Of a stretch of DNA of 64,000 nt, positions 55,111 to 63,189 are shown in pieces; positions within the stretch are counted from its first letter, which is position 1; the number at the start of each line of letters is the position of its first letter. The notes under the pieces are model-generated. The model was given only the letters and a program-made list of their open reading frames with translations, had not been told where the DNA came from and did no database searches. The translations under genes were made by a program, and so were the position numbers. Source of the DNA: Nitrosopumilus adriaticus (lineage in GTDB: Archaea > Thermoproteota > Nitrososphaeria > Nitrososphaerales > Nitrosopumilaceae); contig NZ_CP011070.1 of assembly GCF_000956175.1 (NCBI RefSeq), positions 744,001-808,000 on the forward strand, written 5' to 3'.

Positions 55111-56271
55111 TTGTTGCAATCGAATTCTCAGGATATTAGACGTGCAATTTTAGCCAAATGGCATGAGACTCTTTCAAAACATGGAAATCTCTTTTCATCT
55201 GATTCAATAAGTGGAACTAGTCCTCCTTCTGTCTTTGTAGGCTCTTATAATTATCCCAAAGTCTTTGTTGGTCCAATGATCCCACCAGTTCATGGTGATA
55301 CTAGTCTACTTGATAGCCCTGAAAGATGGGGAGGAAAATCATTAGAAGATATTGTAAATTTTAGATTAAATCTAGTCCGTGGAATACAAAAAGTCTCCAT
55401 TGAACAAACAGAAGGAAAATACATTGAAAACCTTCAGGAAGTTGCAATGTCTTCAAAACCCATTGATACTGATTTGACATTTGAGAAACCTACCTCTGCT
55501 AACATTTCTCTTGATGGGGAGAGTGCACCATTTGGGCCAGTCGGGATTATTAATTCTGCAAAATTCTCTGGAAGCACTTCTGAAAAATCTATTGAAAAAA
55601 CTTTCTATGACAAAGATTTGAAAGCACAAGATGCCGTATTGAATCTATATAATTCTGGAATTGAAATTTCAAAGATTCAAAAATGTTTTAGCATTGGAAT
55701 GCTTGGTCAAAAAAGAAAACTGGTTCCCACTAAATGGAGTATCACTGCAACTGACGATATAATTTCCAAATCGCTTGTTGATGAAATTTTGGATTTTGGA
55801 ATTATTGATTCCTATAGGGTTTTCTTCTTTGAGCATTTGGGAAATGTTTTCACTGTAATTTTATTCCCTCATAGATGGATCTATGAAATGATTGAGGCGT
55901 GGTATTCTAATGGCATCTTGGGTTTTGGCTCTGATTATGAGGATGCAAGAGGCATTGATCATCCCCCTGCAATAGCTGGGGCCTATTTTGCAGCCAAACT
56001 TGGAGTTTTAGAATATCTAATAAAAAATCAAATTCAATCTGGAGTGATAATTCTGCGAGAAATTCGACCTGAATATGCAATTCCTGTGGGTGTATGGCAA
56101 GTTAGAGAAGGAATACGTACAGCAATGAAACAAAACCCGATTATTTCAGACAGTCTTGATAATGCTTTAACAACTGCATCAAATAAAATGAGTATTAGTA
56201 AATCTGAATGGCTATCACATGGAAATATTTCCAAATTGCTGAGACAAAAAACAATGTCTGATTATTTTTAA
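55111..56271 (+). CDS. Nre family DNA-repair protein with PCNA-binding tail
   Basis: 386 residues from a TTG (a second TTG follows). Conserved Nre segments: VFVGSYNYPKVFVGPMIPPV, WGGKSLEDIVNFRLNLVRG and FGSDYEDARGIDHPPAIAGA. The last eight residues QKTMSDYF match a PIP box (Q-x2-M-x2-Y-F) for PCNA binding, as known for archaeal Nre proteins. No N-terminal zinc site is present. It ends with a 4-base overlap with the YbgA gene on the opposite strand. Confidence 0.9.
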   Translation: MLQSNSQDIRRAILAKWHETLSKHGNLFSSDSISGTSPPSVFVGSYNYPKVFVGPMIPPVHGDTSLLDSPERWGGKSLEDIVNFRLNLVRGIQKVSIEQTEGKYIENLQEVAMSSKPIDTDLTFEKPTSANISLDGESAPFGPVGIINSAKFSGSTSEKSIEKTFYDKDLKAQDAVLNLYNSGIEISKIQKCFSIGMLGQKRKLVPTKWSITATDDIISKSLVDEILDFGIIDSYRVFFFEHLGNVFTVILFPHRWIYEMIEAWYSNGILGFGSDYEDARGIDHPPAIAGAYFAAKLGVLEYLIKNQIQSGVIILREIRPEYAIPVGVWQVREGIRTAMKQNPIISDSLDNALTTASNKMSISKSEWLSHGNISKLLRQKTMSDYF

Positions 56272-56816
56272 TTTTTAGAATTGCTTTTTGCTAAAATTTT
56301 AAACAAATTCCCTTCTTCCTGATTTGAATACAGTAAGAAATACGTCTGACTGGCAAGATATGTGGAATTGAATCTGTATATTATTGGATTTATCTCCGAT
56401 AACAATCTTCCAAGTGTGATCTTTTCTTCCTGAAATTGTTTTAATAAATCAAAAAACATTTCTTTTTCTGACTGGCTGAAATTCTTTGAAAAAAATCCAA
56501 AAACATGTAGTATAACATTACAATGTGTTTTGATTGTAGGCTCTTTTTCTAATGCGATTATTAGATGTTTTTCGTATTCTGCAACTGTTTCTGATAATTG
56601 CCCTTTTTCATAATTTGCAACAATATGTCCTAATTTTTTCAATTCTTCTTGATCATGTGACATTATCATGAATTTGTTATTGGTTTGAAATGAAATAAGA
56701 TCATTTATCTTGTTTGATTTTTTTACCTCTTCAAATTTGTCTAAAACAAATTCCTTTGCATCTTTTTCAGAAATATTATTACTGACTGAGTCTCTTACTT
56801 CTAATTTCTTACTCAT
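56268..56816 (-). CDS. YbgA (DUF1722) family protein
   Basis: 182 residues from the ATG at 56816 (MSKKLEVRDSV); ATGs at 56825 and 56834 are also in frame. The DUF1722 pattern is clear: NKFMIMSHDQEELKKLGHIV (family: YHKFLLMAHSP...LGR), HCNVILHVFGFFSKNFS and FNSTYLASQTYFL. In E. coli ybgA is adjacent to phr, and the domain recurs in bacterial light-response clusters. Molecular function is not known. Its promoter abuts a CACTA element at 56868. Confidence 0.85.
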   Translation of the reverse strand: MSKKLEVRDSVSNNISEKDAKEFVLDKFEEVKKSNKINDLISFQTNNKFMIMSHDQEELKKLGHIVANYEKGQLSETVAEYEKHLIIALEKEPTIKTHCNVILHVFGFFSKNFSQSEKEMFFDLLKQFQEEKITLGRLLSEINPIIYRFNSTYLASQTYFLLYSNQEEGNLFKILAKSNSKN

Positions 56817-56867
56817 TCTTAACATTCTATTCAATTTACATATAAGCAGGAATCATTGAATTTTGAA

Positions 56868-56937
56868 TTACCACTATGATTTTCAATTTTTTTGAATTAA
56901 TTACCACTAGAATATACTTTGGCACTAGCTTAAATAT
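56868..56937. promoter_or_regulatory. Three CACTA elements between YbgA and 56959 genes
   Basis: TTACCACTATG (CACTA at 56872), TTACCACTAG (56905) and TTGGCACTAG (56923). The last two are 18 bases apart and the last touches CTTAAATATC for the plus-strand gene. The first, inverted, is about 25 bases from the minus-strand CTTATATG. Confidence 0.72.
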
Positions 56938-56958
56938 CATTAATTGAATTAATGAATA

Positions 56959-57864
56959 ATGAAAAGCGCAATAACTGCAATCACATCTATTCTACTCATA
57001 AGTTCAGTTGCATCCTTTGCTTATGCCGAAGGTGTTCCTGCTTGGGTAAAGAACAATGCTGGCTGGTGGGCAGATGGCACTATAGCCGAATCAGACTTTA
57101 TCTCCGGCATAGAATTCCTAATTAAAGATGGAATTATCGTAATTCCCCCAACAACCGTATCTTCTGAATCATCAGAAGGTGTTCCTGCTTGGGTAAAGAA
57201 CAATGCTGGCTGGTGGGCAGATGGCACAATTTCTGATGGTGAATTTGTAAATGGTATTCAACATTTGATAAAGACTGGATTAATTTCAGTCTCCTCAAAT
57301 ACTGAGACTACACAAATGGTATCTGAAAAACCAAAGAGTGATGATTCTAAATTAGCTTCACTTGAAGCTGAATTAGAGAAATGCTCTGAAATCAAAAAAG
57401 CATATGATAGACTAAACTGTGAAAGATCTGCAAAACATGAGATATTGGCATATGAATACATGCTAATTTCTCAACCTTATCCAGTTGGACCAGTTACCTT
57501 CTATTGGCCAGGTTTTGGTGTTGAAGGAAATACCTTTGAAATCACTTCTTCAGGTCAGGCATTACTTAGTCTTAGGATGCTAGTTGAGAATACTGGTTCA
57601 AATACTGAGGCATTGTTTTGTACAGGACCTGCCGTGTGCAACTATGATGTTACAAATGGTGATAGAAATTTCAAGTATTCCGGAATGGATTTCACTAATG
57701 GTCAAGTTGTAATCAAACCTGGAGAGACTCAGATATTCAATATGTTCTTTGGACCAAATATTGGTGGCGGTGGAACTACATTTGAGTATGATTCTGGAAA
57801 AGAGTACTACTTTAGAATCATGGAATCCTTTGGAAGTGCTTCTATCCCATTAAATCTGGGATGA
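56959..57864 (+). CDS. Secreted W-module protein, 2 modules
   Basis: 301 residues. Signal peptide to SFAYA; two W-modules (VPAWVKNNAGWWADGTIAES and a near-identical one, about 23-110); a coiled-coil-like link with one Cys pair; then a beta-sandwich domain (YPVGPVTFYWPGFGVEGNTF; GETQIFNMFFGPNIGGGGTT). Its first half is identical at DNA level to part of the next gene. Function unknown; under the light-type promoter element. Confidence 0.78.
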   Translation: MKSAITAITSILLISSVASFAYAEGVPAWVKNNAGWWADGTIAESDFISGIEFLIKDGIIVIPPTTVSSESSEGVPAWVKNNAGWWADGTISDGEFVNGIQHLIKTGLISVSSNTETTQMVSEKPKSDDSKLASLEAELEKCSEIKKAYDRLNCERSAKHEILAYEYMLISQPYPVGPVTFYWPGFGVEGNTFEITSSGQALLSLRMLVENTGSNTEALFCTGPAVCNYDVTNGDRNFKYSGMDFTNGQVVIKPGETQIFNMFFGPNIGGGGTTFEYDSGKEYYFRIMESFGSASIPLNLG

Positions 57865-58801
57865 CCACTTTTTTATTTTCTCTTATTTTTTACCACTAGT
57901 TTGAAATAATTACTTGTTTAAATATTCTCGGCGATAAGAAAACACGATGGATAAATTCCTAATAATATTTCCATTGATTGTTCTAAGTGCACCTTTGGCA
58001 TTTGCTGAATCCTCAAATGTTGGTATAATTTATTGGGAAAAGGAAATTGTATCAATTAACTCATTTGCTGATATTATTGTAAAAGATAATGATATGAATA
58101 AAAAAGAATATCCGAACTTTGCCGATAAATTCACGATAACTGTTTGGTCTGACACTTCTCCTGATGGTCTGGAAATTCAAGTTGTTGAAAATGGTGTCTA
58201 TAGCGGAATTTTTAAGGGAAGTGTTTACATTGCAGATTCTGGGGAGCCTACAAAAAATCGTCTCATCTCATCCCCTGGTGATGTCTTGTATGCAAAATAT
58301 GTTGATTCGACTTTACCTGACGGAGGGTCTTCTGAAATTATTTCAGCTGCAGTTGTAAAAATTTCTGGTGAGGATATGAGTCCCATTTTAAATAAAATCG
58401 ATCCTAGTATGCGTCATTTGAAAACCCCTCAAAGTGAAATACCTGCTTGGGTAAAGAACAATGCTGGCTGGTGGGCAGATGGCACTATAGCCGAATCAGA
58501 CTTTATCTCCGGCATAGAATTCCTAATTAAAGATGGAATTATCGTAATTCCCCCAACAACCGTATCTTCTGAATCATCAGAAGGTGTTCCTGCTTGGGTA
58601 AAGAACAATGCTGGCTGGTGGGCAGATGGCACAATTTCTGATGGTGAATTTGTAAATGGTATTCAACATTTGATAAAGACTGGATTAATTTCAGTCTCCT
58701 CAAATACTGAGACTACACAAATGGTATCTGAAAAACCAAAGAGTGATGATTCTAAATTAGCTTCACTTGAAGCTGAATTAGAGAAATGCTCTGAAATCAA
58801 A
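57037..58801 (+). repeat. 360-bp identical direct repeat between two genes
   Basis: 57037-57396 and 58442-58801 match base for base on my reading, 1405 bases apart, covering both W-modules and the coiled link. The regions before and after it in the two genes are clearly diverged, which fits recent gene conversion. Confidence 0.9.
57891..57925 (+). promoter_or_regulatory. CACTAG element upstream of 57947 gene
   Basis: TTACCACTAG (57890-57899) lies about 25 bases before TTTAAATATT. Single clear copy, at the distal position. Confidence 0.6.
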
Positions 58802-59269
58802 GTGGGCTACAAGAGAATTGATTGTGAAAAGCCGCTCAAAAAAGCAATCGCTCTTTACAAATACCAAACAAATGCACAAAAATTTGAGATAGGGCCAATC
58901 ACATATTATTGGTTTGGAGTAGGTTCTGAAGGAAATGGATTTGAGATTAGTCCTACTGGTCAAGCTATTTTATCAATTCGAATGCTTGCTGAAAACACTA
59001 GTTCTGAGATTACTGCACTACATTGTACAAGTCCTTCAATATGCAGTTATGATGTTTGGGATGGGACTAACGCCTTCAAGTATTCCGGGATGGATTTCAC
59101 GAGTGGTGAAATTGTATTGAACCCTAATGATTCAAGAGAGTTTAACATTCTCTTTGGTCCGAACATTGGATATGGTGGAACTGAGTTCAAGTATGATCCT
59201 TCAAAGACATACTATTTTAGAATAAATGAGAATTTTGGCAGTGTGGATATTCCTCTAGAATTAAAATAG
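57947..59269 (+). CDS. Secreted W-module protein with extra N-terminal domain
   Basis: 440 residues. Signal peptide to AFA; a beta-rich domain (about 22-160, VGIIYWEKEIVSINSFADII); then two W-modules and coiled link identical to 56959's; then a C-terminal sandwich about 60% like that protein's (FEIGPITYYWFGVGSEGNGF). A Cys pair recurs near the end. Probably a partner or surface paralog of the 56959 protein. Function unknown. Confidence 0.78.
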   Translation: MDKFLIIFPLIVLSAPLAFAESSNVGIIYWEKEIVSINSFADIIVKDNDMNKKEYPNFADKFTITVWSDTSPDGLEIQVVENGVYSGIFKGSVYIADSGEPTKNRLISSPGDVLYAKYVDSTLPDGGSSEIISAAVVKISGEDMSPILNKIDPSMRHLKTPQSEIPAWVKNNAGWWADGTIAESDFISGIEFLIKDGIIVIPPTTVSSESSEGVPAWVKNNAGWWADGTISDGEFVNGIQHLIKTGLISVSSNTETTQMVSEKPKSDDSKLASLEAELEKCSEIKVGYKRIDCEKPLKKAIALYKYQTNAQKFEIGPITYYWFGVGSEGNGFEISPTGQAILSIRMLAENTSSEITALHCTSPSICSYDVWDGTNAFKYSGMDFTSGEIVLNPNDSREFNILFGPNIGYGGTEFKYDPSKTYYFRINENFGSVDIPLELK

Positions 59270-59352
59270 TATTTCTAATCTTAATTCGAACTATTGATGA
59301 TTAGTTGCTTTGATGATAGAGATTAAATGCAGGATTTTAGTAATTACTGATT

Positions 59353-60102
59353 GTGAGTGATTCTGAAAATAATTTTTCTGCTTATGGGATTTACACCATC
59401 GAAGATAAAGCTGAGTTTTCATTTAATGGCGTTACTATAAAAATTGAAAAAATTGGCGAACATGTTTTCTCGTACCTTCGAAAAGACACTGAAGATAACC
59501 TACTAAAAAAAGTCATCCCTGTTTCTTCTTCTGAACTTACTTTAGAAATTTCGCCGATAAGGCCACTAAATTATCCTGCTAGACGAGCTTCACATGTATA
59601 TCTTGATTTTGAAACTCCTATTTTTTTATCTGAAGGTTCTGCAGCAAGTGTTTTTGTTAGATGTCCTGTTGAAATAGGCGTTTTTCTAGTTCATGATGGG
59701 CGTAAGGATTCTTTGGATTGGGTTGATTGTGAACCACAAAATGCTAGATTTTGTCTTTATGGTTCTCCCGAATCTGGAACCCTTTGTAAATATGCACCAT
59801 CAGAAATAGTGGATTCTTATGATGATTCAACTGCATATACAGATGGAATATTAAAAGTAGATCTGAAAAATGATTTGGATAAAGGATTGACTATATCTAA
59901 AATTGTTTTTGCAGCAAATGATGTTTCCGTATATTATAAAAATTCAAAAGCAAAGTTTGATTCATTAAAAGTTGTGTTAAAGAAAAAACTCACTATTGAA
60001 ATTCTAGATGTTACAACAGAACCGATTCAAACAGATTGGGTAAAATCACCAACATTTGAAAAAGTTGAAAACATTAAACGTGTGGATATGGGAATTGAAT
60101 AA
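59353..60102 (+). CDS. DUF432 family protein (MscS neighbour)
   Basis: 249 residues from a GTG. Beta-rich, soluble. The family segment RRASHVYLDFETPIFLSEGS and EIGVFLV are visible. In many archaea DUF432 genes lie directly before an MscS-type channel gene, as here (TAATG overlap). No membrane helix. Likely a cytoplasmic accessory factor for the channel; that is from context. Confidence 0.8.
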   Translation: MSDSENNFSAYGIYTIEDKAEFSFNGVTIKIEKIGEHVFSYLRKDTEDNLLKKVIPVSSSELTLEISPIRPLNYPARRASHVYLDFETPIFLSEGSAASVFVRCPVEIGVFLVHDGRKDSLDWVDCEPQNARFCLYGSPESGTLCKYAPSEIVDSYDDSTAYTDGILKVDLKNDLDKGLTISKIVFAANDVSVYYKNSKAKFDSLKVVLKKKLTIEILDVTTEPIQTDWVKSPTFEKVENIKRVDMGIE

Positions 60103-60926
60103 TGCCATTTGAATTTTTACAAAATTTAGATACAATTGAAATTGTTGGTGGTTTAACTTTACTTTCCTTACTCATTGGTGGAATAATAATGGGTGTTGGA
60201 ATAATTATTGCGAGAACTTTTAGATTATTATTTACAAAATATTATGCACCAAAACTTGCACAAGATTCTGCAAAAAACCTTGGGAAATTAATTTACTTTG
60301 GAATTATCATATTGGCATTTTTAGTTTTTACCTCTACCACCGGTGTTGATTTTTCAGGATTGCTTGTTGCAGGTGGAATCTTTGGAATTGTAATTGGATT
60401 TGCAACACAGTCTGTTGTTTCAAATTTAATTTCTGGTATTTTCTTGATGGTTGAAAAGCCTGTAAAACAAGGAGATAAAATTGAGATTCCCGGTGCTGAT
60501 GTGTCTGGAACCTTATTGGATATCAGTACATTCTCTGTACGGGTAAGGCGATTTGATGGTACGATTATTCGAGTGCCCAATGAGGTATTTTTTACATCCA
60601 ATATTCGTTCTCTCTCCTCTACTCCAGTTAGAAGATCTGAGGCAATAATTGGAATTGCTTACAAAGAAGATATTGATGGAGCAATTTCTGTAATGGGGAA
60701 GGAAATTCGAAAGTCTATGCCTTTTGTTTTAACATTACCTGAGCCTGAATTTAGAATTAAAGAGTTGGCTGATTCAAGTGTGAATATTGAAATTCTTGTT
60801 TGGCATCCTAGAGATGATTGGGATAAAGTGGGCCCATCTTTACTTAAAGTTGCCAAAAAAGCTCTTGATAATGCTGGAATTGAAATTCCTTTCCCTCAGC
60901 GTGTAATATGGCAAGCAAAGCAATAA
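60102..60926 (+). CDS. mscS: MscS-type mechanosensitive ion channel
   Basis: 274 residues. Three membrane helices (about 15-38, 62-82, 85-110); TM3 is Gly/Ala-rich (AGGIFGIVIGFATQSVVSNL), the pore-lining pattern. The beta domain EKPVKQGDKIEIPGADVSGT and DGTIIRVPNE, and a C-terminal alpha/beta part, follow. It releases solutes on sudden osmotic downshift. Coupled to DUF432. No CACTAG element precedes this operon. Confidence 0.94.
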   Translation: MPFEFLQNLDTIEIVGGLTLLSLLIGGIIMGVGIIIARTFRLLFTKYYAPKLAQDSAKNLGKLIYFGIIILAFLVFTSTTGVDFSGLLVAGGIFGIVIGFATQSVVSNLISGIFLMVEKPVKQGDKIEIPGADVSGTLLDISTFSVRVRRFDGTIIRVPNEVFFTSNIRSLSSTPVRRSEAIIGIAYKEDIDGAISVMGKEIRKSMPFVLTLPEPEFRIKELADSSVNIEILVWHPRDDWDKVGPSLLKVAKKALDNAGIEIPFPQRVIWQAKQ

Positions 60927-60931
60927 AAAAT

Positions 60932-61216
60932 TTATTTTTCAATAATGCCTAACTGATTTTTCTTTGCTCTTCGTTTCTTGATTAGGGCAAACATAATCAT
61001 TCCAACATTAATGATGGAAATTATTTCAATTAAATCCACTCCATACAGAAACCAATCAATAACTGGATGTACTCTTGATACAATCCCTGCCTCTAACATA
61101 ATATCTGCATTCCATATCATATGTGGAACTTGAATAAATTGAATAATTGCAATTAAGATTACACTACCGAGTATTTTATTTTCATACCAATTCCAAAACT
61201 TATTCCATGCGTTCAT
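60932..61216 (-). CDS. Small two-helix membrane protein
   Basis: 94 residues with two hydrophobic helices (about 16-33 and 62-82), a Trp-rich N-terminus (MNAWNKFWNWYENK) and a lysine-rich end. Similar to small archaeal proteins of unknown role. It converges on mscS. Confidence 0.65.
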   Translation of the reverse strand: MNAWNKFWNWYENKILGSVILIAIIQFIQVPHMIWNADIMLEAGIVSRVHPVIDWFLYGVDLIEIISIINVGMIMFALIKKRRAKKNQLGIIEK

Positions 61217-61270
61217 AAATTAAATTAGTATTTTATTGTAATAAACACTGTGAAAATTAGATTGAACTAA

Positions 61271-61996
61271 TTAGACTGAACTAATTTTTTTACGCACAGA
61301 TTTCTCTTCGATTAGCTTGAGCTTTTTTCTTTTTATTTTTTTGATAACAAGTAATGTTGGAATTATTATCAATCCAATTAAAATTAAAATTGATATTGCA
61401 ATTGATGTGTAATCATTAACAAACAATTTTGTTTCAAGCCATGATTTTGGTAAAATTATAAATATATTTTCACCTGAAAAGTCTTCAATCGTCCCAATGG
61501 CTAAACTATATTTTCCAGCCTGATTTTTTTCATCTGACACTACGATGAAATATTTGCCATCCTCGGGAATCTCTTTTGTAATTTCTTGTCTTTCCCAATA
61601 TGTTACTTGACCAAATGGCTCATAAAATTCTCTTCCAGGAAAATCACCTTCATAGAAAAATTTTTCTGTAGTTTGTAATTCTGATTGTGACATGTCAATT
61701 TGTGTCGTTTTGGGATTGACAAAAAATAATGTTGGTGCATACTCTTCTAATCCTGAAACTTTTGGAATAACGATGCTTGCATAAAATGAATCTCCCTTTT
61801 TTGCATCAAAAACATAAAATTTTGCTTCATTTATGCCTAAATTCTCATAAATTGCCCATGAAATTTTGTGATCCGGGATGACTAGTGCTGAATCAAAATC
61901 TCTGTGGGAATCATCGTGTGAAATTAATTTGTGCCCATAAGCTGGACTTGATGCTACCGCAATAAGGAAAAGTATTGAAATAATAATTTTTTTCAC
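61271..61996 (-). CDS. Membrane-anchored secreted protein
   Basis: 241 residues from the GTG at 61996 that starts the signal peptide (MKKIIISILFLIAVASSPAY); a longer frame reaches 62059. A beta-rich outer domain (about 25-185; YFIVVSDEKNQAGKYSLAIG) is followed by a C-terminal membrane helix (about 197-220) and a lysine/arginine tail. A single-pass surface protein. An element at 62047, inverted, lies about 25 bases before its TATA-like TTAATATAG. Confidence 0.75.
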   Translation of the reverse strand: MKKIIISILFLIAVASSPAYGHKLISHDDSHRDFDSALVIPDHKISWAIYENLGINEAKFYVFDAKKGDSFYASIVIPKVSGLEEYAPTLFFVNPKTTQIDMSQSELQTTEKFFYEGDFPGREFYEPFGQVTYWERQEITKEIPEDGKYFIVVSDEKNQAGKYSLAIGTIEDFSGENIFIILPKSWLETKLFVNDYTSIAISILILIGLIIIPTLLVIKKIKRKKLKLIEEKSVRKKISSV

Positions 61997-62046
61997 AAGC
62001 AAATTATGTAAAATCACTATATTAAGAGGAATAAAAAAATTTAAGG

Positions 62047-62080
62047 TTAGCACTAGCAAAGACTTTGAGCACTATTAATA
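62047..62080. promoter_or_regulatory. Two elements 19 bp apart, divergent promoter
   Basis: TTAGCACTAG (62047-62056) and TTGAGCACTA (CACTA core at 62070) are 19 bases apart; the second runs into TTAATATGCATAAA for the plus-strand genes. The first may also serve 61271 in reverse. Confidence 0.72.
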
Positions 62081-62091
62081 TGCATAAAATG

Positions 62092-62211
62092 ATGAAACAA
62101 ATCATGAGTTTAGAGAGTATTCAAAAATCCAACAAGTGTGGAAAAGAATTCCAAGAGTGGTCATGCGACTTTTGTTATTCCAAATCCGTATTAGTGGGCC
62201 GATTGAGGTGA
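62092..62211 (+). CDS. Small Cys-containing protein (39 aa)
   Basis: 39 residues, MKQIMSLESIQKSNKCGKEF then WSCDFCYSKSVLVG: three cysteines (C16, C25, C28) with a possible zinc site. The ATG follows the TATA box closely. Four bases separate it from the next ATG. It may simply be a leader; its role is unknown. Confidence 0.5.
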   Translation: MKQIMSLESIQKSNKCGKEFQEWSCDFCYSKSVLVGRLR

Positions 62212-62215
62212 ACAT

Positions 62216-62650
62216 ATGCAGAAGTTATCTCCTCATAAATTAGATAGTATGGTTCATGATAAGAAAATACCTATAAGACTTGCTTTTATCAAACCTGATG
62301 GGACACCAAATGTTATTTCATTGTGGTATGAAATTGAAAATGAAAAAATTTTTTGTGCAACTCAGAAGACTGCAAAAATAGTTTCATACCTAAAGAACAA
62401 TCCAAAATGTGGATTTGAAATAGCTGCTGATAAACCTCCTTACAAAGGAGTTCGTGGGGATGGTGCTGTCAAAATTATTGAAGAGAAAGGTGCTGAAATA
62501 CTTGAAACACTAATGAAAAAATACTTGGGTGAAAAAGAATCTACACTCTCAAAATTTTTACGAGATAATTCTAAATCTGAAGTAGCAATTGAAATCACTC
62601 CTAACAAATTATTCAACTATGATTACTCTAAAAGGATGAAGGATGCCTAG
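62216..62650 (+). CDS. FMN-binding split-barrel (PPOX-like) protein
   Basis: 144 residues. Split-barrel pattern: PIRLAFIKPDGTPNVISLWY, KIFCATQKTAKIVSYLKNN and GVRGDGAVKIIEEKG. The family binds FMN, F420 or heme; the specific activity cannot be told. It lies behind the 62047 elements, and its end overlaps the next gene by 8 bases. Confidence 0.85.
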   Translation: MQKLSPHKLDSMVHDKKIPIRLAFIKPDGTPNVISLWYEIENEKIFCATQKTAKIVSYLKNNPKCGFEIAADKPPYKGVRGDGAVKIIEEKGAEILETLMKKYLGEKESTLSKFLRDNSKSEVAIEITPNKLFNYDYSKRMKDA

Positions 62651-62786
62651 GAATTTGATCGATGAAGATAGATGCCCAACTTGTGGGTCAAAAAATTTTC
62701 AAAGCACAGACTCGGAAAAAAATCCTGATGGCACACAAATTCTGAAAAATCAATGTGATAATTGCAAAAAATTTTGGTATTCATGA
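62643..62786 (+). CDS. Zinc-ribbon microprotein (47 aa)
   Basis: 47 residues with CPTCGSKNF and CDNCKKFWYS, a classic ribbon with 23 residues between the CxxC pairs. It overlaps the PPOX gene end by 8 bases, so the two are co-translated. Confidence 0.6.
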   Translation: MPRNLIDEDRCPTCGSKNFQSTDSEKNPDGTQILKNQCDNCKKFWYS

Positions 62787-62796
62787 GTAATTTTAG

Positions 62797-62832
62797 TTAG
62801 CACTAGTAGAAAAGTTACCTCTAGATTATATC
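62797..62832 (+). promoter_or_regulatory. Two elements 18 bp apart, promoter of 62863 gene
   Basis: TTAGCACTAG (62797-62806) and TTACCTCTAG (62815-62824, one mismatch) are 18 bases apart; the second is followed by ATTATATC. Confidence 0.68.
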
Positions 62833-62862
62833 TAAGAATCACCTAAAGGGTATTGAGGAGAA

Positions 62863-63177
62863 ATGCAACAAACAACAAACAAAAAAACACCACAGCTAAA
62901 GTTTCTAGCGATCTTGGCTGTTGCCACTTCAGTCATACTAGTTTTGACTATTACTCCTTGGAACATAATTCCAACCCTAGTAACTGAAGATGTCACAGTA
63001 ATTGCTGTAACTGACTACGGTTGTGTTGGAGAGTCCACTTTTGGACATTCCGTTGTTGTTTCTGCATGTGATGTAGGTGTTGGAGATACAGTCTCTGCAA
63101 CATTTTATGTCCCTGCAATGGAACAAAACGGATACTATGATAGAATTGAGGACAAGCTAGAAATGGTTATTCCTTAA
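62863..63177 (+). CDS. Small membrane-anchored extracytoplasmic protein, paralog of 229-507
   Basis: 104 residues. A membrane helix (about 13-33, FLAILAVATSVILVLTITPW) then an outer domain (VTEDVTVIAVTDYGCVGEST; CDVGVGDTVSATFYV), with two Cys that may pair. A site TGAGGAG lies 5 bases before the ATG. Same plan as the protein at 229. Under the light-type element; function unknown. Confidence 0.7.
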   Translation: MQQTTNKKTPQLKFLAILAVATSVILVLTITPWNIIPTLVTEDVTVIAVTDYGCVGESTFGHSVVVSACDVGVGDTVSATFYVPAMEQNGYYDRIEDKLEMVIP

Positions 63178-63189
63178 TCACTATCTTTT

